A stretch of DNA of 64,000 nucleotides from positions 62,001 through 126,000 of the forward strand of contig NW_026516739.1 in NCBI RefSeq assembly GCF_025766255.1. The letters run 5' to 3'. Of the stretch, positions 26,127 to 38,525 are shown one piece after another; position 1 is the first letter of the stretch, and each line of letters opens with the position of its first letter. Source of the DNA: Zychaea mexicana (lineage: Eukaryota; Mucoromycota; Mucoromycetes; Mucorales; Lichtheimiaceae). A model generated the notes under the pieces. It saw only the letters and a program-made list of their open reading frames with translations. It had not been told where the DNA came from and did no database searches. Made by a program: the position numbers and the translations under genes.

Positions 26127-26701
26127 TTTGTATGCTTCCGTTTCTTTTGATGATAATAGTAAGAAAACAGTGGCGGTCGTAAATAAAAAAAATAAAAGAA
26201 GAGAAAGCGGAATAACGAGCCTGCAAAAAAAGAAGTTGCTTGTTTGGATATCTTTTTTTGCTCTCTCTAAGTTTTTCCAACAATTCGGCCAATCATAGGC
26301 AGTGGCTGGCGCAAAAAAAAATTTGCAGATGTGGACGATGGATGGGCGTTTGCTCTTTGGCAACATCCAATCTGTATGATGATTAATGCAAGAGTCTTTT
26401 TCTTTTTGTGGTTGCTTTAATAATAATGATTGGCGAGAGACGGTAAAATAAAAGAGTGTGTATGATCCGAGGGAAGAAGAACGAAATATGCAATGGGATA
26501 GTGGTAAGTGTATAAATATAATAGTATATAGTTATGTGTAATTGCGTATGGAGTATGGAATATATGAGAATGGAATGCTTTGTTGTAAAGCGAGAGAACA
26601 AGGGTGATGACGACGACGACCAAGAAGAAGAAGAAGAAGATGGTAATGATGATGATGATGATGACAGGAAGGAGGAGGAGGAGGAGAGGGAAAAATACAT
26701 T

Positions 26702-27302
26702 CTACACTTTCATGACGCCAGACTCGTCCCATTCAAAGCCAGGCATGATCATATCCATTCCATTTATACTGTTGTCCATGCCACTTTCATACCAGCAGCC
26801 GCTCACATCCTCCTCATCCACCTTGATCTGTTTAATAAAGTCGTTGTCCGGCGCAATGGAGAATGTTTCATCCTTGTAACCTTCCTTTAGTGGCGAGTCG
26901 AATGCCAACGCACAATTGTGTCCATCCTTGATGATTTCTAGCGGTGCTGATTCTGAGAACGCGTCGTGGATGCCCCCACTCAATTTGCCCGCCACTTCTC
27001 TGAGCACATCGTTGGCAAACATCAATGTATTTTCCACCTTGTCGTTGGCTCCCATGCCTGGACGTAGCGTAGGCGTGGTCGTCGTTGCTGCTGCTGTTGT
27101 TGTTGTACTTGGTAGTGGTGGTACTGTTGACGTTGCAATAGATCGCGTTGTCGGTGTCATTGAAGCTGCGCTTGAAGGTGTTGGTGCTCTACTGGGTGTC
27201 ATGGGCGTTGCACTAGGTGATGCTCGAGCTGCTGCTGCTGCTGCAGAAACAGGTGGCGACATGGCCATTGTAGCATGAAGCATCCGTTGCTGCTGCTGCT
27301 GC

Positions 27303-27333
<31 letters not shown>

Positions 27334-30300
27334 GCAACTGTTGCTGCTGCAATAATTGCTGCTGCTGAAGCTGTGGAGTGCTGATCGCAGTAGGAGCCAC
27401 TGAAGTAGGCAGCATGGCAGCAGATGTAACAGGAGCCAAAGAGACTGGTGTTTGTTGAGCAAGCGATTGTTGTAACTGTTTCTGCTGCTGTTGCTGCTGC
27501 TGCTCTGCCAAAAGCTGCTTCTTCACTGTCTCGACACGCTCATTCAACAACATGCGGATTTGCTGGTATTCACGAGGCCCCAGCGAAATCTTCTTTTCTT
27601 CCACTTGTTGTAGTATATAAGTGCAGTGCAATGCTTTTGCAGGCAACCGGTCTATGATTGCTTGTGGCAGGCCTTGCAGTCTGGCAGCTTCTTGGACGTT
27701 GGGTAATTGTACGTTGGGAATCTGAGCAGGTCGTTGACCAGGCATGGTCGTTCCTGAAATGATTTCTTGGGGTGTGTTGCCACCAATAGGCGATGCTGTC
27801 GTCGTTGGCGTTGCTCCTGCCATCGGCTGCTGTTTAATGACAGGGCTATCGCTCACCACAATGGGTTCCGCATTGTCCTGTTCAGACGCTGTTGTTGCGG
27901 TGGTCGTCGACCGCTGAGTCTGTGTAGGCGATTGCTTCTGTTCCCCTGGCGTCTGGCCTCCTGCCGCACCACGCTGCTTCTTGGTTGGCGGTAACTTCAA
28001 ATCAATACTTCCTCGCTTAATGCCTCCCATGTTTGCGTTCATGGGTGCGTTTCCAGCAAGCTGTTCGTTCATTTGTTGCTGTTGTGGCGTACCAGCACCT
28101 GGCACTGGCGGCTGTTGTGGAGGTCTGGATACAGGCTGCTGCTGTGGAAGTGGAGATGGGACGTGTTGTTGTTGTTGTTGTTGTTGTGGCGGCTGCTGTT
28201 GTCTTGGAAGACGTTGCTGCTGTTGGGTAGGCGTCATTTGTGGAGTTCGAGTCATTTGGGGCGTCTGGCCCATTGTCATTTGAGGTGCTTGCATCTGGTT
28301 CATTTGTGGAGTTGCCATCATTTGCTGAGGGTTCGAAACCGGGTTTGGCTGAGGAGCGGACGCCATGGGTGCGCTGGATGTCACCATGGATTGAGCCAAC
28401 TGCTGCTGTTGCTGGTTTTGCTGCTGTTGTTGTTGTTGTTGTTGTTGCTGTCCAGTAACTGCATTACGTACATAGGCAAAGTAACCCGTAAACTGCTCCC
28501 GTAGCTTGTGAAGGTTCTCCAGAGTGAAAATAAACTTTTGTTCTGGCAAATATCGAACTTGATCTTCAAACATGTATTTCATGATAATGAGACGACGCGC
28601 AGCTTCACCGTTTTGCGTTATGGACAGAAACACGGGCAGCAGTTCGTCGATCTTGTCGCACATGGGTTTCATCTTTAAAATGTGCTCGGCAATCTCTTGC
28701 TTTTCCTGTGGGCTCAAATTCTCCAGAACAGTGGGCATAGCTAAGGATGAAAAGGTTAATCTGTCTATCCATCATACTTGCGCATCTTCCCCCTGTCATG
28801 ATCAGGAACTAACCTCGACTGCTTCGGACGTTCTCATCTAATTGTCGCGCAAACTCTACAGCTCGTTGGGGCTGTTGCATTGCTAGTCTCATCGTGTTGG
28901 CGGCTTGCTGTTGTGGCGTTTGCTGTTGCTGTTGTTGAGGCATTCCACCAGCCATGTTTTGCTTCATCATAGCAGGAGTGGCGGCAGTTTGAGGCTGTTG
29001 TGTCTGTGCTGGTTGCGAGACATGTTGCTGCTGCTGCTGCTGCTGTTGTTGTTGTTGTTGTTGTTGTTGTGGTGGTGGAGGTGGCTTTTGTTGTTGTTGT
29101 TGAGGTCTTGGAGATGCCTGTTGTTGTTGCTGTTGTTGTTGCTGCTGTTGCTGCTGCTGCTGTTGTTGTTGCTGCTGAAGCAACATATGCTGCTGTCTCT
29201 GTAAATGCTGGATCAAGATATCCTGCGTGCTTTGTGGAGTAGCTCCCGCCCCATGGGGAATTCCTTGGCCTTGCTGTGGTGGCGGTCGATTCAGCTGTTG
29301 AGCAGTGAGGTTATTTGCCAAGAGCGCAGCTGACGCAGGGGGCATGGATCCCGGGTCAATGACATTGGCAGCAGCAGCAAAGCTTGTGGGTTGCATCGAC
29401 GTTGGCGCACCTGGCATGCTTACTCGACCAGGACGAAAGTTCTGTTGTTGTGCCAAGTGCTGAGCCTGAGCCTGTGCCTGGGTCTGTGGCGCCTGCTGTT
29501 GTTGTTGCTGCTGCTGCTGTGATTGTTGCTGTTGCTGTTGTGGCTGCTGCTGTTGTTGTTGCATTGCGCCTCCTTGTTGTTGTTGTTGTTGTTGTTGCTG
29601 CTGCAACTGCTGCTTCTTTTGTTGTTGATGAATGGCAATTTGACGAGCCAAGTACATTTGCAACTGTTGAGGTGACAATGACACGCCCTGTGGTTGTGTG
29701 ACGTTAACTCCATTGGCACTCAGGTTCTGTAAAACGTTCAGTGAAAGCTGGGCTTGCTGTTGGTTTGGAGTCTGGACATTGGGCTGTTGTTGTTGTTGTT
29801 GTTGTTGTTGCGCTGGTGGTTGCTGTTGTTGGCTCGCCAAACCTTGCGCTTGTCCTCCTGCTGCTGCCACACTCATTTGAGCCGCACGTTGCAAAGCAAC
29901 TAGTTGAGCCTGCGTAACCTGGCCGGTAGCCGGTTGTTGTCTTGGAGTCCCGTTCTGAGGCATGCCCGGTTGCTGCTGTTGCTGTGGTTGCTGTTGTGGA
30001 GGCCGTTGTTGTTGTTGTTGTTGCATCATGTTGGGTGGAAACATGTTTCCTCGTCCAGCTGCTGCAGCCGCTGCCGCCGCCGCAGCAAGTTGCTGTTGGC
30101 TCACACCAAAGGGCAATTGAAAGTTGTTCTGTTGCTGTTGCGCCTGGTGTTGGTTTTGCTGGTTACTCAATTGCGGGGAAGCGTTTTGTTGTTGTTGTTG
30201 TTGTTGTTGTTGTTGCTGCGGCTGCTGCTGCTGTTGTTGCTGTTGCTGTTGCTGTTGGACGAGCGGAGACATTTGTTGCTGCATCCCCATATTGCCGTGG

Positions 30301-31096
30301 GCCATCTGACCGTCATGGATCATATTGGGTGCACTGGCTGGCATATTAGCTCCTACTCCTCCTGGTGCGCCGCCGCCGCCGCCATTGACGGCACCTGGCC
30401 CTCCGTTTCTTTGCGCTTGTTGCTGTCCGATGTTAGAGCGGATTTGGTGAAGCTTTTTGGCATATGCCAAGACGTATTGATTCTAACCGAAAAATTCATT
30501 GAGCTTCGTCGCGTTCTTCGGGGATAATCGAGTAGCTCTCTCTCTCTCTCTCTCTCTCTCTCCTCCTTTATTCTCTTCTTCCTTTTCAATGCTAATCACC
30601 TTGTTTATACTGTTTTGGTACAGATTCAACTCAAAATTTCTTGCAGCAGCCATGATATCATGCTCCCGCGTGTTGGGTGAAAGAACGTTCAGTGCTTGTG
30701 CCCTGTATGTAGATAACAGAAAAAGAGAGCATCAGAAAAAAAAAGGTCCCTCTCACACCATGTATGTCTTTGTATCCACACGCTTTTGAGGGAATAGAAG
30801 AGAGGCCTTTTGTGGAGAGTGATGCGAGGGGTGGGAAATAACATGGATCACGCACATAAAGCCGAAGATAGATAGAGAGCATACGTGTGTGTAGAGGAAG
30901 AAAAAGTACGTGTGGGTGGGGAAAAGCGAGAGAGAGAAAGAGATTACAGTGATTTCGCTTACAACTGAGTGATAAACTGATTTCTGTCACTCTGTGACAA
31001 CTCATCACGCCAATTGGGATTGGGAACGCCATCGTTCTGAATACCCATGTTCATTGCCTGCTGGCCATTAGGCACGTTGGGGTTTTGCTGATTCAT
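26702..31096 (-). CDS. MED15: Mediator tail subunit Med15 (Gal11-like), glutamine-rich
   Basis: Complement(join(26702..28740, 28814..30482, 30600..30702, 30963..31096)) gives 1314 aa. The N-terminus (residues about 24-100) is a KIX-like three-helix domain: NWRDELSQSDRNQFITQLAQ continuing ALNVLSPNTREHDIMAAAR and QYVLAYAKKLHQIRSNI. Activators bind this site in Gal11/Med15. The centre is dominated by long poly-Gln runs, many 10-20 Gln, broken by NP and AP segments. A structured block, VLENLSPQEKQEIAEHILKM...FEDQVRYLPEQKFIF, and a final conserved region ending MIMPGFEWDESGVMKV follow. The C-terminal part should anchor in the Mediator tail. It acts in the nucleus as the activator-facing coactivator for RNA polymerase II. 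The CAG/CAA tracts generate many spurious antisense frames. Confidence 0.88.
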
Positions 31097-31278
31097 CGTC
31101 AAACTTTGTAACCAACAGCTATGTTGTGTGAAAAAGCGGTTGCTTGGTTCTTTATGTTGCTGTTTGTTATGTGAAGCGTATAAGCGTCTGGGTATGCAAA
31201 AGGAACAAAAAGGATTTCAAAAAAGAGAGCTGCTGGAAAGAGACAAAGGAGTAGAGCGTGAGCGGGACAAGAACAGAG

Positions 31279-31315
<37 letters not shown>

Positions 31316-33673
31316 GGAAGAGAGGGGGGAGGGAGTGTAAAAAAGCTGAATTGCGTCGTCTGACAGCCAATCATTGTGTTCAAGTGCACGGTTGTGCGTG
31401 ATCCCTCCATACTGGGTAGGTATGCATGCTCAACACCACTCTGTACTTTTTTAAACAAAAGTACTGCGTTACTACACATCAACACTCTGCATCCATGGCA
31501 AAGAGAGAGAGAGACAGAGAGACAGAGAGAGTGCGTATACGTTTATCAGGCTACCATGGCTATGCTGTTCATAAAGCCGTGCCTAGTGCCGATGCCTGCA
31601 TGGTGAAGGTTCTGCCGCTGAGGATACGGGTAAGTCTAGCTAAAAGGACAGAGATCTGCTACTGTGTCTATGCGCACAAGGTGCCCACAACGGCCAATAG
31701 ACATAGCAGTAGATGCTCCATGGCTTCTGCAATGCGATGGCAACCTGCGTTGCGACAAAGAATAGAAAAGGTTGACATGAGATCGAGTCCCAATATATCA
31801 ATTGCAATGTGGTGCTGATCTCATGAAAATGGCAGTTTTGGGCAACTGTTTAATTAGCAGCAATGGCCTGCAGGCAGCATAACAAAAAGGCTCTCTCTCA
31901 TCATAAATTATCAAGCTGCATACACACACACACACTCTCTCTCTCTTCTTTTATTAGCACCTTCCCCTCCCCCCCCACACTATCTTTTAATGATCAGACT
32001 GTTTTCAAACCAGCGTTCCCCGGACAACAGGCACTCGTTTTCACACCCCAGTATGTCACTCCCACGATAAACCCGGCGAGCTACAGCTCTTTACATAATA
32101 TGGATTCAGAGCCCTTTTGATTCTACTTGATCGGTACTAGACACTGGCCATCATTGTCCTGTGGGGAATATACCAACATGTGCATAGTCCTATACGGGCT
32201 CTACCTTTCTTTTTGTTCCTCCAGTGATGTTCAGGGGCTTGACGCATATTATCTTTCTTTCTAGGAGAAAGCAACAAAGTGTGCGAGAAAATAAGAAAAG
32301 GGGGGGGATGATGAAATTCAATGTCGTGGAACCTTGGAGAAAGAGATATGAGCGTTGTGAGTCACTCTACTACTTGGTGCAGTTGTATGATATGTTCTTA
32401 CTTACATATAACTATGTTACAACGATGATTCTTCGCTCACAAACATGCATCCAAATGAATAATGAGATAGTGCAAGGCACCATACAACAATCGTTTGGAA
32501 CTGGTGTCTCGGGATCGAATACTTCTTTTTGATGCTGTCGCTGCTACGCAGGAATATGAAACTGATTGACCGAGACGATCACACGGTTAGTGGATGCTCA
32601 GGCACGGCCGCATGATATTGGTATATACCTCTGTGATATACACTATTATGCGATAATGAATATGTGGTGACCCGTAATTATATGTCTGCTGTATCATCAT
32701 ATGCAAATACTTGTAAAGGACCCGGCTTTTGCGTTGTTGCAGCAATCACCGTCGGCAACCCTGATTTAATATGCCTAACCTTATTTTTACGAATCATTAT
32801 GAGATATTTTGAGTAATTATAACTTGGATTATATAACAGAGTGCTACTTCATTATCAGTGCTGCTTCCGTTTTGGCCGTAAGGGCACATCGTACATTTCT
32901 ATGTACATATCGCACTGTAAACCTGGCGGTAATCGCACCGTAAATCTGGCGGTAATGCAGCAGTAATTACAAAACTGGCAGATCATTACTTTTTTTATAC
33001 AAGATTTTATTTTTAGCCAGCTTGTCGGATTTTTATTTTTTGCAAGCATTGCATATTTCGGATTTCTTTTCTTCCTAAGCTTGGATATACTGATGCGGTA
33101 TGTACTGTAAGATGTAGTACTGATACTTGAATATATTAGGTAGCATTCTATATCCAACTTCTTTATTAAAAGTACTGTTCTGGTCAATAAACGATGGATA
33201 TATAACGAGTAGATGTTCGGAAAGTTGTCGATCTCCAAACCAGCTCCAACCTCTGAGATGGGCACTAGAATTTGCTTTTATAGCAACACCGACGTGATTA
33301 CGAGGAGTCCCCTTCCTCGGGAAATCCTTTCTTCTTCAAGAGAAGAAGAGCACTCTATTAGCGGCTATGTACATGTTTTTTGCTATGCCGACTTCACAGT
33401 TCATCCAACGTATGATTCCGTTAAAGATGCGAGCATAATCTTACTGTTATACCCATGAAAGGCTGTGATTCTCGGCACAGTGGATCCTCCGTATCTGCCT
33501 CTGAAACAACAGTAAATGGTGAATAACGGGAAAGCATATAAAATACATGGTCTATCGAATTAGAAGCTATTATGTAGTAGTAGAAAAATAAATATACAAT
33601 GCACGTTTAAGAAAAGGGACTGGGTGCATGAGAGGAGGAGATGACTGTGGAAAGAGATGAGGAAGAGCGTTGT
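31097..33673. other. Gene-poor interval with microsatellites
   Basis: A GA run at 31281-31312 and CT-rich tracts near 31920-31960 lie here. Short frames (up to 136 codons) have no domain features. A near-direct repeat, CTGGCGGTAAT, occurs three times between 32920 and 32960. No gene could be supported. Confidence 0.45.
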
Positions 33674-34839
33674 CTACGTGTCAACGTGATCCACCTTTTT
33701 GACCGGCTCAAAAAGCCACCCTTTGATACCATCCAGCACTTCGTTTCCAATGATTTTGATGGCCTCCTGGTCACGTCCCACAATGCTAACAACAACACGA
33801 GCACCGTCCTTGCTTGATCCCCACTTGGGATAACTGCCAATCTTGACATGCTGATCGGTTACACGATTCTGTGTCTCTGTCAAAAAGTTGGCAATATCGC
33901 CTTCAGACATCTTTGTAGCTACTTGTACGCGATAATAGCGTCCACCTGCGCCTCGCTCTGAAGCCATGTGCTCAAACCGTGGCTTCAAATCCGCCATCAG
34001 TCGTTCAAAGAGTCGAGGGATACCAGGTAGAATGTGTATATTGTCGTTGACGACCACCACTGGCACCCATAATTCGTGCGGGCTTGTACGTAGTATCTTG
34101 GCGGGCGCAGGAAATGTCGCCATCCGCTTTCGAGCGTCAGTCAGTTTCCAGTCCTTGAATTTGACACCCATCACTTTTTGCATGGCTGTGCAGGTCTCTT
34201 CATCGACTTTGAGTGGCAAAGAGTATGCGCGAGCAATTGCTTCATAACTGATATCATCGTGTGTTGGGCCTGATTTTGTTGGTAGGAGTCGTTAGTATAC
34301 TGTTGTATATTTGTGCATAACTCGAGTCGTTTGACATTAAGTTCTTTACCTATTCCACCGCTCGTAAATACGAGGTCGTGCTGGCTTGATAACCGTGTTA
34401 CCGTTTGAGCAATATGATCGTAATCGTCACCAATAATCTCCACTCGTTTCAAATCAATACCACAGTCAAACAAATACTTTGCTAACGAGGTCATGGAAAG
34501 TAAAAGTCAGCGTACCATGGTTATTGTTATTGCAAAACGTTTTTATAGAAGCTGTCAGTGGGGCATACCCAAGAAGTGAGCATTAGAATCGCGTGTTTTG
34601 CCGTTCAGAATCTCGTCCCCAATGATACAACAGGCTGCTGTCACTGGCTGATTTCTTGGTGCTGTGGTACTCATAAATCGTTGTCTTATGCTTCTGTTCG
34701 AATTTAATAGTGAATCGCTGTATGTTGATCTTGCCCGTGTCGTGACTTTGGTGAATAGCGCTACTTTGTGTAAGGGAGATGGTGGTATATATGTTGAGGG
34801 TGGAGCAAAAGTGGTTGCAAGTCGCTTAATAACAAACAT
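33674..34839 (-). CDS. MoaB/CinA-type molybdopterin-binding domain protein, likely mitochondrial
   Basis: Complement(join(33674..34269, 34350..34481, 34569..34839)) gives 332 aa. After residue 70 the MoCF-binding fold begins: ACCIIGDEILNGKTRDSNA, then FDCGIDLKRVEIIGDD, then LVFTSGGIGPTHDDISYEA, the last being the signature GGIGPTHDD loop. A second half resembles CinA/FLAD1 N-terminal domains (VVVVNDNIHILPGIPRLFE, a damage- or FAD-pathway pyrophosphatase-like region). In eukaryotes related domains sit at the N-terminus of FAD synthase, but no PAPS-reductase-like FAD synthase domain is present here, so this is a stand-alone module of uncertain reaction. The first 55 residues are Arg/Ser/Thr rich without acids (RLATTFAPPSTY, TTRARSTYS), a mitochondrial presequence; an internal Met (MSTTAPRNQ) could start a cytosolic form. 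Confidence 0.85.
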
Positions 34840-35017
34840 ACTATTGTAGTAGTAGTGTGCAAATGTTCCAAATAAAATAAAAGAGAGCGTTCTTGCCCTA
34901 GCAACTTACCAAATATGGACGAGCCTTTGTCTGAGAGTTTGCGGCATTATCCATGCGAGACTGCGACAAGCTCGCAAACCGTTTCTTTCTGCATTCTTTT
35001 CTATATGCTTTCCCACA

Positions 35018-36577
35018 ATGGCGGCTAATGCTCAAGAATTTAATATCGAAATGGTAAACTACATACACACCGTAGAGAAAGACTCGGAGATATTTGCTTT
35101 TCAATCGCTGTAAATAGGTTTTTCTTTCGATGGAACTTTTACATTAACTGAAAGGGGTGGGGGGGGGTTTTTTGGGGAACCTTCTTCATAGGCCGCAGTT
35201 CCACGGGAGCATGTCAAGGATGTTCTTCGAGGTATTTACAAATGGAATTGAAGAAATCATCTTTAACACAGCTTTAAATCAGGTTCTTGATGCTCTTTTC
35301 TCGACCTTACCTTCGAGTACCTGACCAACTTGTTCTTATATGATAATACAGCCTTACTTCACTCAATATTCTTCCATCGATTGCTTGTACACGTTACTCC
35401 TCGAGAATTTGTAGTCTTGGATACGACAGTGGTAGGTGATTTGACACGTGCTCCCACCGACTGCTTCCTCAGCTTGTTAATCAATCAATGCTTTCTCCCA
35501 CTTTTTCCACATGAACGATCCACCTTTAGTCCGCAACTGATAACCGAGATGTTGAGCATCTGATCGACGAACGAGCCGCGGAGTTTGTGCAAAATATATG
35601 CTCAAGCCATGTGAAGCAGGGCAAGGTATATATCCATCACCTATTTACAAAGAATGTGTATATATGTGGGTGGATAATGAACGAATAAGCGAATGTGAGC
35701 GCAGGAGGAGGAGTGGATGATATAGTAGATAAGAACTACGGGCTGAAACGAGTGGATCAATTACCATAGATTGCGGTGCTATTTTACGAACAACGGGATA
35801 AAAAGATTTGGTTTCAACTGTCAAAAACCAAAGAGCTTGTGTGCTGGGAACGATGGGCCATAACCATGAGCCTAGCACAACCTGCAAATGATCAAGGTAA
35901 AACGCGGTATATCAGGGGACATGTCATGAAGGAGGGGATTTGGGAGGGATAACCGTGAACCATCTTTTAAGCTAACACTTTCACGATGTATATAATGCTA
36001 TTTCTTATTCAACACATTTTTCAGACCGACAGAAAATACAACGATCTTTAGAAAAGCAGCTATCAAAATCCCTGCATGATATATTGAGGCTAGCAAATGA
36101 TCACAAGGAACATATTCCATCTATCAAAACCATAGATGGCAATCCATTCCCATATCATGTGAGTATAACAGTATAAACAGGATGAAGGGAGAAATATGGG
36201 GGGGTGGAAAACGATAAAATAAAGCGTCTCGACTTGTCATAAAGACGGATGGGAATAATTGATCAATAACACTCTTCTCCCATTTCTGTACTCGATAGAT
36301 TGCTATTTTGTCACAATCAGAATCATGGGGTGCAATGATTAAACGGTTGCTGGTCACGGATGCACCGGCCGCCAGTGGCACCGAGAGTGATACGAGCGCA
36401 ACGCCATCACCTAGTTCAAGCTCTAGTATAAGAAGAGGATCGTTAGGAGTAGGCGGAGGTAGCAGCAGTGCAGGTCTGGCACGGCCTGCTCCTACAAGTA
36501 GTACCAGCAGTAGTAGCAGCACTACTGCTGCAGCTAATATTTTATCAAGGAGTCCAAGAAGAAGTGATTTAAGCTAA
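35018..36577 (+). CDS. ATG101: Autophagy protein Atg101
   Basis: Seven exons, join(35018..35053, 35192..35231, 35352..35431, 35530..35625, 35770..35896, 36025..36158, 36299..36577), close to 263 aa. Family landmarks run in order: MAANAQEFNIEM (first strand), VPREHVKDVLRALLHSIFFH (the R..V...L..ILHT..FHR helix), RDVEHLIDERAAEFVQNI, IAVLFYEQRDKKIWFQLSKT with CWERWAIT (the EKK..W...E..CWE.W block), KEHIPSIKTIDGNPFPYHI and SESWGAMIKRLL. Atg101 is a HORMA-fold partner of Atg13 that initiates autophagy in fungi and animals lacking the budding-yeast Atg29/Atg31 system. The last roughly 75 residues are Ser-rich and not part of the family fold. The 36-nt first exon is supported only by phase and by the match to the expected first beta strand. 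Confidence 0.87.
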
Positions 36578-38525
36578 TATAATAACAATCTTTTATCTAT
36601 CATCCCATGCAATTGCAACCCCACTCTCTTAACAAATATAACTATATTAATCCTCATCGCCATCACCATCACATGTACGCACCAATTCACATTCGCACCA
36701 CCACCGTCACCTCACTATTACACTTAACATCGTCACCTATTATTATTATTATTATTTATTATAGACACCGTAAAGAACTGCTTTATTTTTTTATTACATA
36801 TCATACCACCTATCTTTTTTCCCTTCTTTTTGTCAGAAGCCAAGCAATTGTATGTATCATTTAAACAACAATGTCTTTTTGAAAGACTTTAAGCATTTAT
36901 TTTCTAAGATATCATCAGAAGCTAACACAAGTTGGCAAGTAATGGAAAGCCTGCACTCAACAAATACGATGAAAATGATGTACGAATATCCCCTTCTAGG
37001 ATTATGTAATGCGGCAGTAAACCCCTGCCGTTGATTTCATATGAGTAGTAATCTTTGTTGTTGATGTTTGTGCGATAACCCAAGAAGTTTGAAAAAGTTG
37101 AAAGATTGAAAGTTAACGGGTGTGACATTAAAGGGGATCGACTGTAAATATCAAGGCTCCTCCTCATATAATGAGATGCATATATTGATTCAATCTTATT
37201 AAAGAAACAGCTATCATATAATGGCCGTTTCTGTCTACGCAAGACCCAACGCACAAAGAATACTTACAACATACTACATCGTAAATTTGATCTTTCCGTC
37301 TATGGCTACAATCGAAGGAAAAAACCACAGGCCGAACAAATCCAGGCTCTGCCTATAGGGACAGTCTATAACATGAACAATTGATTTTCTACTAGAATCG
37401 TCAAACCCGCGCCGCTCTAATGAGGCAGTACTCTGTATGAGTTCATAAACTACATCTCCCTATCATGAAGGAAAGAAAGCGAGTATAAAAGTCCTTCTAG
37501 CAGTGAAATATGACAGGGTTTAAAAGACAAAAGAAAGTCAATTAGTGCTATGTGCGTCCAATTGCAAACAACCACTCATCCTTCGGTGCTTATTCGTGTG
37601 TTGTCCGTAATAATTCCGCGCCGTACTTTGTCAAAAAGTTTTACCCTATTTTCTATCAGTTTACTATACTCTACCATCTACAATTGTTGGTGGGGAAAAA
37701 GTTTGAAGCCGACTTTTGAGAAGGGAGACAAAGGCGAGTTAGATCCATGTATTTGCTCCTTTTCGAGTCGTCTGATCAAGGTAAAAAGTACTAAGCAGAT
37801 ATGAATTTGTGAGTAGACGATATCTTTGCGCCTCTATCATGTGTATGATATGATACTCGAGATAATTACTTAGCATTGATTAGATGTCGTTTGATGGATG
37901 CGTTATTTGCGTTGGCAGAATTAGCTTGGACATAGGTCAATTGTTTTAGCATGATCATGCAAGTTTAAAGTAAATTTTATATATCAGCCACGATGTGGCG
38001 CATAAGGTATGCTAAACCAAAAATCAAATGGACGACCAAGGCTTACACGAAACGCCGTCCAGCAGGCAATTGATACATGTCGTATTCGTCTAACAGTCTA
38101 CGAGCGCCAACTCTCAAGGCAATGGCTCCTAACCTTTCTCTTTGTCACGGGCAAGCAAAGATCATGCTTATGCTAGGAAATATTCCAGCAATTCTTTTTC
38201 TCCTTTTTCCGATTGAACATCGCTGTGTAAGACCTATATTTACATATTACAATACTGGCAGCAATGGTTCATCATACCCTCGCTCCCTATTGTGATTGAG
38301 ATTGTGGTTTAGTGACGTCTGCAACATTAACGATATCAACAGTAGAGTATTTAGAATGATACATACATATGTGGAAAAGCGTAACATAATGTATTTTTTA
38401 TTGAGCGAAGTATATGAAAGAATGATGGAAAGTGTGAAATAAATATGCAGCTAGCTAGTACCAAGAACTAAGTATGAACAGAATACAAAAGAAATGAAGT
38501 GGGTGATGCAAAATTAACTTGCTGA
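36578..38525. other. Gene-free, AT-leaning interval
   Basis: CAC/CAT and TTA runs near 36660-36770 mark the Atg101 3' UTR. Beyond them, short frames show no family similarity and no splice-linked model could be built on either strand. Confidence 0.45.

Noticed and set aside
28905..30527. Plus-strand frames rich in Leu, Val, Ala or Cys opposite Med15
   Set aside because: They are complements of CAG/CAA tracts with no independent coding features.
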